From: Certhia americana
Lineage: Eukaryota > Chordata > Aves > Passeriformes > Certhiidae
Length of the DNA: 64,000 nucleotides
NCBI GenBank assembly: GCA_018697195.1
Contig: CM031878.1
Location: 62,752,667-62,816,666 of the forward strand
Direction of reading: 5' to 3'
The position numbers were made by a program, and so were the translations under genes. Below the pieces are notes generated by a model. It worked only from the letters and a program-made list of their open reading frames with translations, searched no databases and had not been told where the DNA came from. Of this stretch, positions 38,601 through 53,512 are shown piece by piece. Numbering within the stretch: position 1 is the stretch's first letter; the number at the start of each line of letters is the position of its first letter.

Positions 38601-41298
38601 TTGAATTAATCTCTTCCTTATTCTAGCCTATTGTATATTGTCAAAATATAATTGATTTCTCTGCACAGAAACATTAAATATTGGTTTAATTTGTTTACAA
38701 AACTGGAAACATATGAAGAGGCAGACCAGATATGGTCACGTATTCTCCTTATATACCAGTGATAGAAAAAGCTTCATGCTGGATTTAAAGAAAATGTCTA
38801 AAGCAGAATAGCTTCTATCACTGATTTTCTGATGATTAAGGTTTTTAGGAAATAAACTTTTCATTTTATTAAACAAAGCCATTTTCTAGTGTTAACATCA
38901 CAATGTATTAAATGACTAATAATGCAAAACAGAGCATAAGGAATTGAAAAACACTGCAAATGCCCAAGAAACCATGAAATTCAAAAGCATAATTATAACA
39001 CGGGTCACTTTTTTCCCACCTTTTTCACCAGAGTGAAATAAATGGCAGAACAATACAGTATTTGCAGGGTTTTTCAAGTCCTAGTGAAAAAAGAGGTATT
39101 TCAAACTCTTCTCAGGCTAGATTTATGTACTTGCCACAGGCGAATATCAAAGTTCATCTGAGACAGGTAGCAACTCTACTACTTTTTCAATAGCCAGCAC
39201 CATACCATAATGTGGTATGCAACAGTAGCAGTAGTTTAAGTTATCTCTACATGCATTTCCATCACTTAAATTTTACTTTTGTTCCTACAGAAGACAGGCA
39301 TGGATTAAGATCTTAAAAGTACCAGGTAAGTACCAGATGGACTAACATCCATGATTTTTCAGTAGATAAAGTATTTCATAGGAACTAAATCCTGAAACAC
39401 TTAATTAATGAAGGTAAAAAAATGTAAAGGCAATAATCAGGCTACAAAGAAATGAAGCATCCAGCAAAATTAAGGTAAAAGACACTACATATTCATGAAA
39501 ATAATACACATGGAATAAGAGAGAAACCAAATACATTAGGTCTGATTAGAAATCAGGAGGAAAAGACAGACCAGAGAAGTAGCAGAATTAAGCAGTGCTA
39601 GACAAGAGGACTGTGTTGCAGTCCTAAATTGACTGGCTAGAAAGTGAAAGAAAGAAAACTGCATTTTTAAGAGACAATCACAAAGAAAGCTAATAGCAAA
39701 GACCAGAAAAGTCAGCCATGTTTTAAGGAAATTATTCATCTGGGGATGTTTCTTATTTAGGGAGAAAAGAGTTTAAATGGCACAGGCAGCAAATGCCAGC
39801 TAACCATTCTTTGCAATGGAACCATTGACAAAGACATACAGTAGTAGCCCACTAATTCATAATTTTACAGTCAGAGAAAAAAATTCTAATTTGTTTGTCC
39901 CTTACCAACATATCTTTATACACAAAGATATATACAAATATATCTTTACCTTTAATCAAGGATTAACAACAAATGCCTAGTGGCACCTTGAAATATTTTA
40001 GTATTTTAAAAATAGCCTGTTTTGTAACTATAATACCATAATCTTAAGATGAATGAAAATAAAGAATAATTTATTAAGCGTTTGAAACAGCTAAGGAAGA
40101 TTTGCAGTTAGCTTACAGAAATACGAAAGAAAGTTCATGTGACTAATACATTGCAGAGAATTACATACAGAAATTTAGAGGGATAAAATTACTTATTCAC
40201 TTCTTGTAAATTAACAAAATAGGAAATAAACTGAACTTCTGTCCTGGTTTTTGTCACTATTACATAAAATCCACAATAGTTTTTCCACTCAAAAATAAAA
40301 CTTGTATGTGGAAGAAAATATTTTGCCCTCTTTTCATCACAAGAAAAAGAAGAAAGTGATGGAATTTCTATGGAATTATAGTGGTATATCCAAAGCAGGA
40401 GATGTTGAAGAAAAAAAAGAGATAACAGTGCTGCTTAAGGGCCATGATTACATCTCATATTGATAGCAGGAGATGGGACAGACTTCCACAGCTTTTGGGA
40501 ACTGGATGAACTTACATGTTATATGCATATTCACCATGGTAAAATTTCATAACTGAGCTGAGTCAAGGAAGAGATGTTATTAAGTCCAGGGGCTCCAAGT
40601 TCATCTTGTACTGAACTATATCTTTTTTCCTTCTGTTAAAACCTTATGCTATCTATGAAGTAATCTGTTTGTTACAAGAATGTCCTTTCCCTGGAAAATC
40701 CAGAGTTCTGCATTTAGAAACAGACCCTCTGTTTCTGATTGCTTTCTGTTGAAGCATATTCACTCATGTATAGGGTTAACTCCCCACAAATCTGAGCGTT
40801 CCTTGTCCTACCAGGATTCAACGTTTGCTGGAGGTGCAGAAAACACTTTCCTGTGCTTAAACTAAAGACAGAAAGAGAATGAACTTTTAAGAAACTATTG
40901 CAAAGCTATGGATTTACTGCACCTTACTATTATTCTGAAATAGTTCCACGCAAAAAACTATTCTGCCATTACACTGTAGGAAGACAGGGTCCTCTTTGCC
41001 ATTTAATGTTACATTCATTTTAGCATTTTTTATGGGCAAAGGTTATAAAATAACTGAAGTACAGCTAGTTGTCTGCTAAACATTTAAAATATTCCTGCTT
41101 AAAGAAACGTGGGTAAGAAATTTCCTAAAGGTGATATAGGGCAACAAACTGGAGTTGCCTGTTTTCATTTAACAGCTTTGCTAATGATCTGAGGGAAATT
41201 TAAATTCCTGATCAAACAAGAATTTAAATTTCCAGGTAATATCAAATTAGGAGCAGCTGCAAGCAGCAGTAAGGGGAAATAAATAAAAAGAAAGAAGT

Positions 41299-41344
41299 AA
41301 AGAAGAGAAGGAGAAAGAGGGGGGAGAGAGGGAGAGGGAGGAGA
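41299..41344. repeat. 46-base homopurine tract (A/G only)
   Basis: Unbroken run of A and G, mainly GA, GGA and GAA units, embedded in a longer purine-rich stretch. In the FER transcript it is a polypyrimidine tract, resembling the sequence bound by PTB-like factors or upstream of acceptors. It could also form triplex DNA. Confidence 0.9.
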
Positions 41345-44130
41345 TAACTCTGTTGGAATAAGCTTTAGACATAGCCTAAAACAGGAATTACTATATTTTG
41401 GAAAATCAAACCTAAATACAAACATTCGGTTAAAAAAAATACTACTAGGCAATCATGTAGAAAGAAAAGAGAACCTAACGATATACGGATTCTAATTAAA
41501 TACAACTACTGAACATCAGAAAATAAAAGCTTATTATCTACTAGATTGCAAGAAATCTGTCTAGGAAAATGAAGAAATTCTATTTTTTATTAGTATATTT
41601 ACTTAATAAACCAAAACAAGTTCAGCAGGTGTACAGACCAGTGTCTGTTTCAAAGGATGGATTAAGTAAATTAATCCAACTTTTTATTGACTTAAAGTAA
41701 ATATCAGAATGGTCAGATGTCCTGGAATCCATTCTTATATTATCAGGCACATAGTACACAACAAAAAGGTAATGGTAAAAGATGGAGAGACCCAAGGAAC
41801 TATTAATTTCCTGGATTAGTTTATTTGTTAATTTTATCATATATGAAAAGATGACTTTTTCAACCTATCACATAGCTGGGGAAACAACAAAAATTCAAAT
41901 GCGATTGACACAAACTGCTGATTTCTGTACAGTTGCCAGCTGGGTACAGGTGGATTCCCATGAAGCCAGAATGACACAGCTGCTGCTGAGTCACCTCAGA
42001 TTTCCACTATATGCAGCTACAGGCATTTTATTTGTGATTAGACTTAGGCTGGTTTCACATGTCAAATTGGGCCCCACACTGTGTGTAGCAAAGCTATCAC
42101 ACAAATTTTGGCTTTCTTGACTGCAGGCTTCTTTAGGGAGTACCAATTTGTCTTTTCTCCCAACCCAGGTGGGTGTGAGCAGCACATCGGTGGAGGTGAA
42201 CTGTGCAGTTCTAAAGAAAAGGCTAACACCACCAAAGAAAAATACTGGCCCACTGTCAGATCTAAAAGACTACCAAGCTCTGTATAAGTTACCATAAAAT
42301 ACTCCCCAAAAGGGAACTGAAACACTTCAATTTAATATTTCCTTGATAGTTAAAATAAGTAGAAACTGCCTGCTTAAGGAACAAAAGTCTTCTATGTCTT
42401 CACGTTTGACATAGAAAAATCTTCCATTACTTTTACAGTCTTCTAAGGGTTCTGCTGCCTGACTCTTTCTGCAGGTTATAATGCTCTCCTGTGGTTAGAG
42501 ATATGCTTATTGACTTAGAAAACTAAAAACAAGTTGTTTCAATTTACAATGTAAGTCCAGCTGTGTTATAGAAGATTAATAACACATAGAGAAGCTTCAC
42601 AACTCCTTTGAAATTAAAATGTATTAAAAAAATAACAAGGATAAATAAATAAATATATTTGAATTATGAATATAAAACTAGTATTTCACACTTGAGTTCG
42701 GCCAAAAAAAGACAACAGCAGCACAGGAGACCCAGTCATTTCAATTTTGCTCTTTGTTTGGGATACTCAGCATTTTCATGAGAAGGGATTGGAATTTCAT
42801 GAATTCATGCATGACCCTGCAAGAAGAGTAATCTCATACAACAGGGGATGGTCTGCACAAACAATGATGAACAGGAAAGATGGCTTCCTAGAAGAGATGA
42901 GAAGTCAGAGAGATTTAAAGATAACAAGCAGGAAGAACAGCCAATTAATTTGTTAGTGGATAGGCCTGGAGATGTTTATAACCAACTAACTACTAAGATG
43001 TAATATTCAGAGCAGTAAAGTTCAAACCCTTCCTTTTGAGCACATTCAGGCTAATTGATCTTACTGATCTCTGAAATTAAAATTATTCCAGAGCAGAAAC
43101 CTTTCAAATCAAGTATTGATACTTATAGCATCCTAACTCCTCCACAGAGTTTGGGGTTTTTGTAAACTGGCACTTGGCCCTTATTCCACTCATCTATTTT
43201 TATTTCCCAGAAGCCAGGACACTTGACAAAGTATCTGACATCCAGCATTACCAGGAGATTTTTTATGTCAAGCTTGAATGACTCAGCTGACATCCGTGAG
43301 CATCTAAATACTGTAACATTGATTCAACAATTCTTACAGCTCCATGTACCTTGATGATCTCCACCTATCTTCCAAACCAGGTAACATGCCAGTATGGGCT
43401 TCCTTGCTGTTCACTGCCTTGCATAAGGACTTTGAAATATCCTTTGGCAAAGAGTAACTTCTTATTTGAGTCAAAACTTGCAGCGATTAAAAATTGTTTC
43501 GAAAAAGCACATCCATGCACTACTGTTCATGTTCAGTTCTGCTGAATGAGGAGGAAAGAGGCTGAGAAAAACGGAGCAATGACAAAAAGAGAACAAAACA
43601 TGCACTTAGCCTTCTGTGTGTTTTATTTTACCCATTCTCAGTAAGTGTGATTCCTTTCAGACAGTTTAAATTTCGTAACATTATTTTTTGTGAGTAGTAC
43701 CTATTGGAACTGAATTTACCTTTGAATTGAGCTGAACAGGCATAAGTTTCTCTTATCTTTATTAGAAAAATGTCCTGATTTTACAGAAAGAGCTGGAAAA
43801 CAGCCTCCTCTTTATTATTTGATGTGTAGAACTATATGCCATAAAGTTTTTCAGTTACATGAACTTTAAAACCAAGTTATTTCATCAATACACACTAAAA
43901 TCTATCACACATTCTTCTTTCATCTATTTTTCACTATGTACATAGCCAGATAATGCTGCATATGATACAGCAGTGATAAAACTACAGCACTGCAAAGGTC
44001 GGATGCACTTCTGCTAAACCTCCTGAGGCAGTGGTAAAAAACAGAGTAAGGTATATCATCATTAATAGCATCTGGAAAAATAGTGGATAAACATTTTGTC
44101 AAATCTACAAAATGTGTAACCCAGTAAGCA

Positions 44131-44153
44131 TACACACACACACACACACACAT
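44131..44153. repeat. CA microsatellite
   Basis: About eleven alternating AC units followed by ATATG, in the large FER intron. Confidence 0.95.
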
Positions 44154-47100
44154 ATGTATTATGGTCAGCACAATAGCTTCCACAAACACTAACTGCATGT
44201 TATTTTTATCTTAGTTTCAATAGCCTGTAACTTTCGTTTTTCCCTTTTTGCTTTCTGATTATAGAGAGCCCTTTGCTCTCATGCAGTGAGTAGATTTATT
44301 ATTCTAAAAATGTTATCCAAATTATTTGACTGAATAATACTTGTAAATGCCTATCATTTATCAACAAGAAAGTGATATTGCAGTAAATAAAAACAAATAC
44401 AATACAATAATTTTACACTTAAAATGTTGCTGTTTTTAAACGGAATGAGAGAGCCTAAGAAAATTTACTTCAATTTCTTACAGTCTTATTTCCTTTATTC
44501 CTAGCAAAGCTTACTCATTCTCTAGGAGTGAGCTTTATGTATCATGGATATTGCATGAGAAAAAGAACAATTCAACTCCAATGGCAAGAAATAAATATTT
44601 TTCATATTATGCAACTTCTGTGACAAGAAAAAAAAAAATCTAAATCTCCTCCTTCTGAAATTTCCTACAAATTGCTTATAACCTAAGAATTTACTCTGAC
44701 ATAAGCCTTTTTATAATTAGCTTTTGATACTTAATGTGTCTCCTCACTGCCTATAAAATACTAACTATTTTATAGTTACTATTTTCTAATAACTTCATTT
44801 TGGTTTTGCACAGAACAACTGGCCCCTTAGAATAAAATAGATACACCTCTAAAAGAAGAGATCACGTAACTATACTCATCATATACAAGATTTTGTTACA
44901 GTATCTGGCAATATCCTGAACTTCGTGTAGTTCTTTCGGATTCTCTGATGATTCCTGGAACCCAAACAGGAATTCAGCATGGTAGAAAGACCAGACCATT
45001 ATCTGAGATTTCAGGGAACAGATTCATTGCTATTCACTTTGTAAGAGTAGAAATATAAGCTAGCAAGCAATACAACCTTACTTATGCAATATGTACTTTA
45101 CCTATGCAATGACAAGAACAAAAATATTTCCTTCTTAACAAATTTTCCTTTTACATAGTTTTTCCTTCACTCACATCTTATCCAGTTGTGCAGTAAAATC
45201 TGGAGGGGCAGGGATAATGTAAAGGAAAAGTGTGAAATCTCAGAAGAAGAAGCTCAGGACTATCAGAAAGTAAAGGAACTTCAAAAAGTTTAGGGTTTAG
45301 GGTGATTTTCTTACAAAATATTATCCTTAAAATAGCACATTTCTGGGTCTTTATGGTTGTACCCAACATATGCCCCTTATCAAGGATTTTTCATGTTCTT
45401 CCTTGTGAGACTAAGACCTCAGGTCTCATATAAGTTATACATAAACACTCAATATTCCTTAAAAGTACAAAAGTCAGCTGACCAGAATGAAGAATCTGCC
45501 TTCTAATGGTAAATATCCAACCTCTAATTGCCAGCTGACAGATGAGATGTACAAAATAAAAAGCAAAAATAGAACCCATTATAAATTTCTAGCTACTGTG
45601 AAAAGAAATGGATTTTCAGCTTCCCTTGTATTAGCAGTTACTAGTGAATTCTATCACCGCATATATCTGCATTAATACAGCTTATTGAAAATATATTGAC
45701 ACCACATTTTTTAAATACCTAGGTCTACAAAATAATTCAGCAACAACATGCCAACCAATTTAACTATTACTATCTTTAGTTTAACTCTACATGACGTTTT
45801 AAATCACCTAGAAAAATTGAAGTACTGAAAGCTCAGAGATCTGAAATAACTGGATATTTTCCCCATTTTATGGAGAACACATGAAAGATGATACTTAAGC
45901 ACATACTGAGTAGGGACCACTAGGGAAACTTTGCAATGAAATGCAAATATCAGCCTTATTGAAGCTTTTAACAGACACTTCAAAACATTAATATTAAAAA
46001 CTACCTTTAACTGATCATACTGGATTATCCCTGATGCCATTCAGTTGATATAAAGGCTGTGTTATCTTTAGATATAGAATGGAAGCTAAAGAAATGTCAA
46101 TTAGGCGAAAATAAAGATGAAACATTGTTACTGCCTTTTCAAAAAAAGATAAAACATGTAAAGAAAAAGGTAATTTCCCTTTATTTATTTCACATGAAGA
46201 AACGTCAATTTGCCATTTGAAGCTAAGGAACAGCATAATCTAATATTCTATACTAAGTTGGCTTCTGGGAACATTAATTATTAATATTAGCCTCAGAATG
46301 ACCACCATTGAACAAGAACTTTCTTTTCCACTAGTATGAACAGATGCCTTAGAATTTAATATTTTAAAAGAAGAGTAATGAGTGGTAGAGATAATTAGTA
46401 CTGGAAAATCCCCATGGGAAACAAAACCCATCCTAACAGCACCTGAATAAAGTACCATGTTATTCCTAAAGAGGAAAAACAAAAAGAGCACCAGAGTTTC
46501 CAGTTCTATCATTAATGTAACAATAATTAAGTTGATGTAATACTTTGTGCAGTCTACTCTATGTTTATTTAACACAGTAATATGCAAAAGCCACAATTCA
46601 AATATGTATTTCCTACACACTGACCACTAACTCCTCTGGTAACAGGATTACCTTGAGCATACATCAGGAATGTGTGAAAGATAGCATGGTCTTATAGAGA
46701 CAGAATGATGTTGAGTTTTACAGGAAACAAAAACGTATTCAGACCTTTCTTATATCACACTCTGGCCATCCAAACCCACACATCTGTGACTGTAATTACA
46801 AGCTTCTGCAGTTATGGCAAAGCTCAATCTGTGATGCCTAATTAGCTTTTTAATATAGCCTGGGGTGTATTTTAAATAAGCACGCAAGGGGAACCAGTAT
46901 CAACCAGTACAACAAATGCACAGCATCCACATGGAAAAAACTGTATTTCTCATCCTTTCAAATTCTTTTGTTACCAGCCATGTCAAAATTCAATAGCTTA
47001 GGGAAACAGATAATAGTTTAGAAGAAAGTTCAATTTTTATTCAGAAGCAACTCTTCATCATAGTTCACAGGCACTTCCATTACAATGTACTCTGAATTCA

Positions 47101-50100
47101 ATAATCACTCTAATTCATTATGAGTTTAAAGTAAACAATATTCATGGGCTTGGATAATCATGTTTCCTGGTTTGTTTTTTTTTTCCTTAATGCTTTCAGA
47201 TTAGATTAATAGCTCACTGAAGAAAAATATAATCATGCTGCTTGAATAGGATCTCAGGCAACCAGAAGTACTAATTCCAAACTGGCCCAAATCTAATTGT
47301 AAATTTACTTCTCTAGGATCAAATCATACTTACCAATGTGACAGTAGGAAAAAAAATGAGGGGGGAATCTTTTGAAAATCTACTCTTAAAAGATGAAATC
47401 AGCATATAATACTCTATAATCTATTACTATATGGCAAGCTTAGTGAAATGTAGCAGTGTTCACCTGCCTCTCCTGGATGACAGCAGTTGGAGTGCCCCAC
47501 ATTAGCTATTTTATGGTTAGAAACACCTAATTTTGAAGAAATACAGTAGTGTTAAAACTATGACAAATAATTTCCTGGAGCATTTGAAAGCAGTGATACA
47601 TTTGTCTTTATCTATATTATGGTCTGAAATGCAGTTTTAATAGCCACTGATGAAAGAAGGATCATGTCAGACTAAGTACCCCAACATCACTACCCCTGGA
47701 GCACTGGCATTAGTGGGAGAGAGGTGATCAGCACCACTGTTCTGGAAACAGTGCTTCCTTTATTTGTTTAGCAACAGCTGGGAGTCCCAAGAGCAGCTCT
47801 CTGAACTCAGTTTTTTTTTGAAAGTGTTGGCAGACAGATCCTTATTTACCCACAACAGAACTATGAGAAGGAGAGTTGTTGTAATCTTGCAAATGGCTCT
47901 TCTGTTAGTACCACTTATGAGCAACAGAATTCACAAAAAATAATGTGTATAAAACTGGCAATGCTTTAATTGCACCGTATCTTAATAATCTAATAAAGTC
48001 AGTAGAAATACTCATTTTGGTGGAAAAAACCTTACTAGTTAAGAGGCAACAGACAAAGTTGCATAAGGCATGTCCGTATTAAGAAATAAAAGCTCAACAC
48101 ATGATAATGTGCCAATCAAATTCAAAGTTTGACTAAAAATTATTTTGTAGATATGGCAGAGTAAATTTTAGTAGATTTTTTTTTTAACTAACAATATATC
48201 TTATATTAAGTGGCTGCAGAAAGTAACAGCTCTTCATCAAAGGTTTCATTTGTGTTTTTATCTTTTAAACAGAATGGAAATATTTCTAACATTCATATTG
48301 GATAAAAAAAATGATTTGAAACATTTTATATGAAGCAGAGACATCATATAAAAAAGGATCAAAACTATGATTATTCAGTACATTTATGGTGTGTTTCAAC
48401 TGTAGCACTGACAATAATTTTCTGTAAGACTTATTCATTGAAACATGAACGGATATTATCAACACAGTAGTAGATATTTTTTCATTCAGTCATAAAAAAA
48501 ATTTCTATGACAGAAAGCTATAGATATAGAATCTCACATCATCATTTTACACATGTAATTCTGAAGGAATCATTAATAATGGCAAATTAATCCTTGCATT
48601 GAACCAGAGAGTTGAGGTATGAATAGATGCCTTACAATTTTAATGTAGTCTTAAGTCATTCACTAGCAGAGATTATAGAAACTGTAATAAAGGCCTCAGA
48701 CATTGCAACTGATCAGGAAGAAATGCAATATTCAGAGAAACAAGTGCTTAAGGAGCCGAAGCTACTGCAGAACAAATGACAATTGTCATTCCAGGGAGCA
48801 TGGGATTGTGTGTAGCCTCCCAAGGCCATGCACAGAGAAGTATTTAGCTACTGTATTCCATGGAACTTAGGTAGAGAAATCAATCAGACAGGTTGTTCCT
48901 CCTTTGAAGGAGACATGTTCCATTTTGGAGCTAAACTGCCACTCTACTGCTCCCAGGAGATTCCAATACCTCCTGAAACTCACAGAACTGAGCAGCACCT
49001 TTGGTAAACTGAAAAGGACCACTTTTCATCCTTTTTGTGGCTGAACTATTGTTCCAGGTAGAAACAGAAGATTCACAGGAAATGAAAGATCTGCTTAACT
49101 ATTTAGTATAGTTCTTAAGTTCATGGTTATGAAAGGGTTCTGACACTTTTTTTCAAAATTCTATACATTAGCAGTTACCATACTAGAGAGGCAAAAAAGC
49201 TCTGATAGCAGAGCAGATCAGCTAAACTAGATTAGTCCAGGGAAGAAAGCATGTTCCTAGCAATTTATATGTAAGAAATTAAATGAGAACTGTAGAAATA
49301 CTGAATTAATATCCACAGAGTCAGGATTTCATAGCATTAAAGTAAACCAGATTTGACACAACACAGGGTTTTTCACAACTACAAAACCAAGACAAAAAGA
49401 AGCAAGCGGCAATAGGACTAAAAATGGAAGAACTAGACCAGAGAACCTGATCATCTTGCCCACCAACACATTTTTAATTCAGAATACAGGAGACTTCCAG
49501 AAGATAATTTCATTGACTGAAATGAAAATTTGACCTTGAATACAGGGACCTAGGTCCCTGTTTCCTCACACTCATAGTGCATCGATTGAAAATAAGTCAA
49601 CCTGATCTTGTAGAATATATCCCTGCACATCCAATAGTGTCCAATAGAAATTGTAGCTTCCCTACTATAGCCCCCCCAAGATTGCTTTGATAACTAAACA
49701 CAAACTATGGACAAATGAATTTACCACATGCAAATCAAATACTGGAAAACAAGGCCAGTCACAAATGCTTATTAAACCAGTTCAAATTACCACATCTCCG
49801 TCCTTATCTTCTGTTTCTAATTAACAGAAAAATGGAACTATCTAAACAATAGCATATGATAAAAATGAAAGCAAGAAACAATTCTTCAACCTCATGTTAA
49901 TTAAACGGAGATGAAATGACTACATTCTTCTGTGCATGTTCAACCACTATTTTTTAATAACATCTTTTCATGCAGCATTTTTTTCCCCTGAAAGTTCTTT
50001 AAAGACAGAGAGAGCAAGTAACAAGTGGTATCTGGATGCTAGAGGAAATGCAAATGTAGATCAAATAATAATTCAATAATCATTTACGTGCCAATTCAAG

Positions 50101-53100
50101 CATTTTCACCTACTGAAATAGCTAACACATAAAAAATACAAAACAAACAGCACATTAGTTGTGGCACTGTCCTAACTTGGAACGGTAAGTTAAAGTGTAA
50201 TTCAGACAATAATTTCCAAAATCTAATACAAATTTGGGTAGAATTTTAAAATAAAAAGGCTAAGTGTAGCTACTGCAGTTAAAACTAAAGAGCAGCATTA
50301 AAAAAAAAGTGAATAAACTGATGAGTAGTCCTAATTTCCCTTAGCAGGTAACCAAACACATATGGTACTAAATTAGTCACCTAAACTACTAAAAAATATA
50401 TGTGGGATTCTGAAAAAATCCTTAAATCAGAAAATATTGTAGAAAGACAACAGCATGAAGCAAACCAATTTAATTTTACTGTAATCTATATAATAGAAAC
50501 TATTTCTAATTATACATTATTGATCTTTAAGCAATAGTAAACAAAACCTATGGACCTTTAAATGAATTAAGACATAGGGCTTTTTTAACCACTGCTTAGT
50601 ACATTGTCTCTAGTTAAATTTTCTCACCTCTTTTTCATCTGAGAACCACTTTCAGTAGATTAACTTTCTGACAAAAAAAGAACAAAAAACCACCAGAAAA
50701 CCACCACTCTTTTTACAGTGTGAAAGCTTCTTCCTGCTGTGAATTAAATTGTTCCATTCCCATTTACCTGCTGTCAACATTCAACTTACACATGACTAAT
50801 CTGCCCTACCTGACCTAAAAAGGAGGCAGCAAAGGCTCCCAGATTCCTTGTACAGACCATGCAGACAAATGGTTGCACTTTCAGTGCTTGGGAAATTCCA
50901 GTGGGCTTCTGAGTTAGAACAACCAAGAGCTTGCTCATGGAGCACAACACAGCTTGACTTTTCACTGCATGTCTGGGCTTCTGTGGCAGACAGGGGTTCT
51001 AGACTGATGAACATCCAGCCGTTCCCCAGGGTGTCCCCAAATCCTGGATCAGTGCTCAAACAGGGAACAGATGTAGCAAAATTCTATGTATGCTAAGCCT
51101 TCTAAATTGCAGTTTAGCTATTGGTAAAACACCCTTTAAAATTTCATGAGCTACTTTCCCAGAGTAAGTATTTGTAACCTGTGTTACTAACTAAAAACAA
51201 AACCAACCAACCAACTCAGATTCCTTTACCGTCACTGCAAAAATCACTAAACTTGGCTAGTTGTTCACCTGATTCTGAAATTTTCATTACATTTACCTAG
51301 ACAATTTAGAAGAATTAACTCATAAATAAAGTAGGTACATGCTATGGCTAACCATATAAAACAAAAATTAATTTTGTATACCAAAGAAAAAAAGACTGGT
51401 AAACTAATACTGGAAATGCATGTTTTGATTTATTAAGCTGTGTGTTTCATAGAAGTAAGCAGTTTTCCTGAGCACATTGTTTGTTTGCTTGGTTACACTT
51501 TAAAACCATGTTTTATTCAGAACAGGTTTCCTAAAAATTCTGATTCTTCCTTTAAGGAAAATGCTAATTCTCTATGATAACCTTCTGTGACAATCTGTGA
51601 TAATAAACAAATTTCAGTGATATTTTAGAAATTAAAAAAAGATATTTAGAAATTAAAAAGTAAACAAGGGGAAGGAAGTTCTTCTCTCCCTGTACTACCA
51701 GTAGTGTAACTCAGGCTGCGTGCATTTGCAAGGCTATGGCACTAACAAAACTGGTCAGATTTCAGCTCTCTTTCCTGACTTCGGAACTACATGACACATT
51801 TGTATTCAGATTTCCAACTGAAAACAATGGAACAATGAAATCTTCATATAGTAAGAGAATACATATCTCTGAAACACATACTCTAGATCACTATTAGTTA
51901 TGTAAACAGATCTTAGGAGGAGCAGTTCCTATTCACCAACATCAGAGCAAATTTCTAGAAATATAGTGAAACCACATTGTCATTTATAGCTACTAGAACA
52001 TTTCTATTCCACATACCCGTTAAAGAATACTGTTTTTCCAGCATCAAAAAAAATTATAAAACAACTTATATTTTAGGCAGCACACTATCATTTAATGAAT
52101 AAATACTGCTTTTTTTTTTTTCAGTAATTGCAATTATGAACTTCAGTTATCCAGCTACTATTTTTATCTTCGGTTTAATTTTCTAAAAACACAAGAGCTT
52201 AAATAGGCACTTCAGATTTAACACTGATCTGAGTGTTACAGGAATTATTAAGGACTAGAGCATTTATGAGGCTAGTGTAAATCAGCAATGCTGTTACTTG
52301 CTCTGATTTTCGTGTTATTATATCCTTGACAAAGACAGCCAGGCTGAAACACATTCTGTCATGACAGAATGCTTACAATTCCTTTCTTGGATTTCCGTAA
52401 GGGAATATTACAGAGTTTTAGATCATGAGTTAGGGTTTTCTTTTTCTCTCAATGTTTCTTATACATCATGATCTCACAGAATTGTTTCAATTAACTTGGT
52501 ATACAGGATTGCAACCAACCCATTCACTGCTGATAAAAATCTAAGAGAAATGCCACTCAGGTCTCTGACAAGAGTGCTCATCAGAAAGGTGTTAAATCCC
52601 AAATGAATTGATTATGTAAGTGAGGTGTCGCACCGTTCACCTACAGATGTTCCACAAAGTGAAAGACATCAACATCAGAAATGAAAGCTCGTTCTCCATA
52701 ATTTTTCTGTGAAATGGATCATCATTATTTTGACATCGCATATTGCAGGCACAGCATTAAGCAAGGTATACATTGTGCCATTCTGAGAGAACAAAACAGG
52801 TGGAAACTAATTCCATCCCATTTGATACAAATGGGGTATAAACAACAATGGCAGAGTCAAACTGGAGAAGAAACAAGAAAAAGGAAAACTGCAAAATGCT
52901 TGATAATCTTCCATATTTCAGAGAAGCAGTCGAGGCAATTAATATTTTAGTACACAGAACTTTAGCTCTTCTGTATTATCTGAGAAACAAATGGATTTTT
53001 CTGAAGCACACTTCAAACTTACCTTAACTACTCTGTTGGCCTGTAAGTATGTGTAAATTTCACACATGACATAAGCCTCACAGACTGCTTCTTGCTGTGA

Positions 53101-53388
53101 TTCATTCTCACTGTAGGCATCAAGCTCCTTATAATGCATATTATTGTGATGAAAAGTAATTTTTAACTTCTATTAATAGCATCAAACTATAGACACCAAA
53201 TAACGTAGCAGTTATTTTTTACCCAAATGAGTACTTTTGAATTAGGCAACCAGTAAAGACCAACTTACAGAAAAAGTGGGGGTTTTTTTTTAATCATAGG
53301 GTTCACTTCTGTGATAGTAAATGCCATACTTTTAACACATTTTTCCACTGAGCAAAGGTACAATAGTGAGAAAAAAAGTCTTCCTTAC

Positions 53389-53512
53389 CTATGTATACAA
53401 TTTTTAGATTCAAGATATGCCATACCAGAGGCAGCATCTAATGAAAATTTCACCAACTGTTTGGTTTTCAGCTCATCCTTCTTTTTTCTTAGGAATGACA
53501 GGAAATCACCTC
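53389..53512 (-). CDS. FER: FER exon: kinase alpha-D/alpha-E region up to the HR of HRD
   Basis: This 124-base exon encodes 40 whole codons, preceded by two bases of a Gly codon and followed by the first two bases (AG) of an Arg codon. The translation starts [15 protein letters not shown] and ends YLESKNCIH(R). It covers the post-hinge alpha-D helix and the alpha-E helix ([16 protein letters not shown]), leading into the catalytic loop. On the minus strand the acceptor is a pyrimidine-rich stretch ending TTTTTCTAG, and the donor is CATAG followed by GTAAGG. The split Arg codon is completed by the A that begins the exon at 32125, giving His-Arg-Asp across a 21.3 kb intron. SGM in place of the AGM I recall for mammalian FER is a conservative change. 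The preceding exon (Gly-rich loop, VAVK lysine, alpha-C Glu) was not found up to 64000. Confidence 0.95.

Noticed and set aside
45288..45304. Two TTTAGGG units resembling telomeric repeats
   Set aside because: Only two copies and not the vertebrate TTAGGG array; a chance duplication.
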